A DNA stretch of 64,000 bases from positions 66,375-130,374 of the forward strand of contig CAWJBI010000049.1 in the NCBI GenBank assembly GCA_963841065.1, given 5' to 3'. Below the pieces are notes generated by a model. It was not told the origin of the DNA and made no database searches. It saw nothing but the letters and a program-made list of their open reading frames with translations. A program made the translations under genes and the position numbers. Below are positions 63,440 to 64,000 of this stretch, piece by piece (positions within the stretch are counted from its first letter, which is position 1; the number at the start of each line of letters is the position of its first letter). The stretch is from M0108 sp963841065 (GTDB taxonomy: Bacteria > Pseudomonadota > Gammaproteobacteria > Chromatiales > Chromatiaceae).

Positions 63440-63829
63440 GTGGCTTCCGGGTTCAAAACCCCTCGGTTTCCTGGCGGCCTTCCTGCTGGTGCTGGCCGGC
63501 ACCAGCCAGACCCCCAAGCCTGCCAGTCCGCCACCGAGGTAGGCCTCACCACCGGCCGCTACACCTTCACCCGCACCGGCAGCACCGCCGCCCTCCTCAC
63601 TGTCAGCTACAGGGTCACCGGCACCGCCACTCTTGGCAGTGATTACGTCGCCCTCGGCACCAGCATCGTCATAACCGCCGGCAAGACCCAGGTCACCAAG
63701 ACCCTCACCCCCAAGCAGGATACTCTTCAGGAGTCACCCGAGACCGTCATCCTGACCCTCAAGCAAAGCCCGAACTATGCCGTCGGCACCCTCGCCAGCG
63801 CCACGGTGACGATCAGGAGCGACGAGTAA
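63440..63829 (+). pseudogene. Calx-beta domain fragment
   Basis: The C-terminal 90 residues form one Calx-beta domain: GRYTFTRTGSTAALLTVSYR, GTATLGSDYVALGTS, ITAGKTQVTKTLTP and SPETVILTLKQSPNYAVG, ending ATVTIRSDE. These calcium-binding beta-sandwich modules occur in secreted or surface repeat proteins. The N-terminal 40 residues of this frame are not domain-like, while a neighbouring frame reads like a signal peptide (FLAAFLLVLAGTSQTPKP) ending in a stop near 63541, so a frameshift near 63530 may have split a small secreted protein. No ATG precedes the leader-like part. Confidence 0.5.
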
Positions 63830-64000
63830 CCCGTGCCCCTGGGGCAAGAATTGCTGGGCGAGGGGATGGTGCCGGGCAGGGGGCTCGGTGGTAGAGGAAA
63901 TGTCGGTGTGCCCGAGGGTCGAAGGCTTAATTTGGGTGCAAGCCGTGGGATTCGGTTTCAATCTCAGCGCTCAAATCGTGCCCTGAGCTCAGGCCCATCC
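63830..64000. other. End of window, no gene seen
   Basis: After the Calx-beta fragment stop no start with a ribosome-binding site or recognisable frame is visible before the window ends. A 75-residue minus-strand frame overlaps the fragment and has no family features. Confidence 0.4.

Overview
The window is GC-rich chromosomal DNA from a gammaproteobacterium. The housekeeping blocks (ribBA-ribH-nusB-thiL-pgpA, tig-clpP-clpX-lon-hup-tRNAs-ppiD, rnr next to rlmB, sdhE) suggest the order Chromatiales or a close relative. This placement rests on gene order and protein style only; no photosynthesis or sulfur-oxidation gene is visible.

Layout. 1-15270: housekeeping genes: end of a small membrane protein, sdhE, an RND efflux adaptor/pump pair, tRNA-Leu, rnr (frameshifted), a methyltransferase-like membrane protein, rlmB, a secreted phosphoesterase, the riboflavin/thiamin/phospholipid block and a TlpA-like thioredoxin. 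15322-23335: a decayed integron. It has an integrase remnant on the minus strand, an attI-like core, and five attC sites whose boundary sequences match pairwise. The first unit bounded by these cores carries a tyrosine recombinase plus an IS91-type HUH transposase. The later cassettes carry a CoiA-like nuclease, an unknown protein, a DUF6946-like protein, and a three-gene unit (ZIP metal permease, ferritin-like, HisC-like aminotransferase). Almost every cassette gene is frameshifted.

23746-26960: a DUF2868 membrane protein coupled to a DUF3482 GTPase. 27064-45314: a convergent pair of operons for an aryl-polyene/xanthomonadin-like pigment. The plus operon holds a phenol-halogenase-like flavoprotein, a chorismatase (hydroxybenzoate starter), a MipA-type outer-membrane protein, an acyltransferase, a glycosyltransferase and a methyltransferase. 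The minus operon, behind a good sigma70 promoter, encodes an ACP, a membrane protein, an acyl ligase, two hotdog dehydratases, a lipid A-type acyltransferase, a LolA-like carrier, an MMPL exporter, a polysaccharide deacetylase, a methyltransferase (frameshifted), a ketosynthase, a chain-length factor, a ketoreductase and a Kef-type antiporter. Together they would make an aryl starter from chorismate, extend it to a polyene, attach it to a lipid or sugar, and export it to the outer membrane.

45703-55795: a secreted phospholipase A2-like protein, a Cache-domain protein, the tig-clpP-clpX-lon-hup chaperone/protease block, tRNA-Val, tRNA-Asp and ppiD. 56184-64000: a TauD-like dioxygenase, a universal stress protein, yajD, uup, mutS (two frameshifts), a candidate small RNA with a strong terminator, and a Calx-beta fragment. 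Two copies of a dispersed structured repeat lie at 728-862 and 55967-56098. Several single-base frameshifts outside the integron (rnr, mutS, one methyltransferase) look like sequence errors, so the frameshifts in the cassettes must also be read with care.
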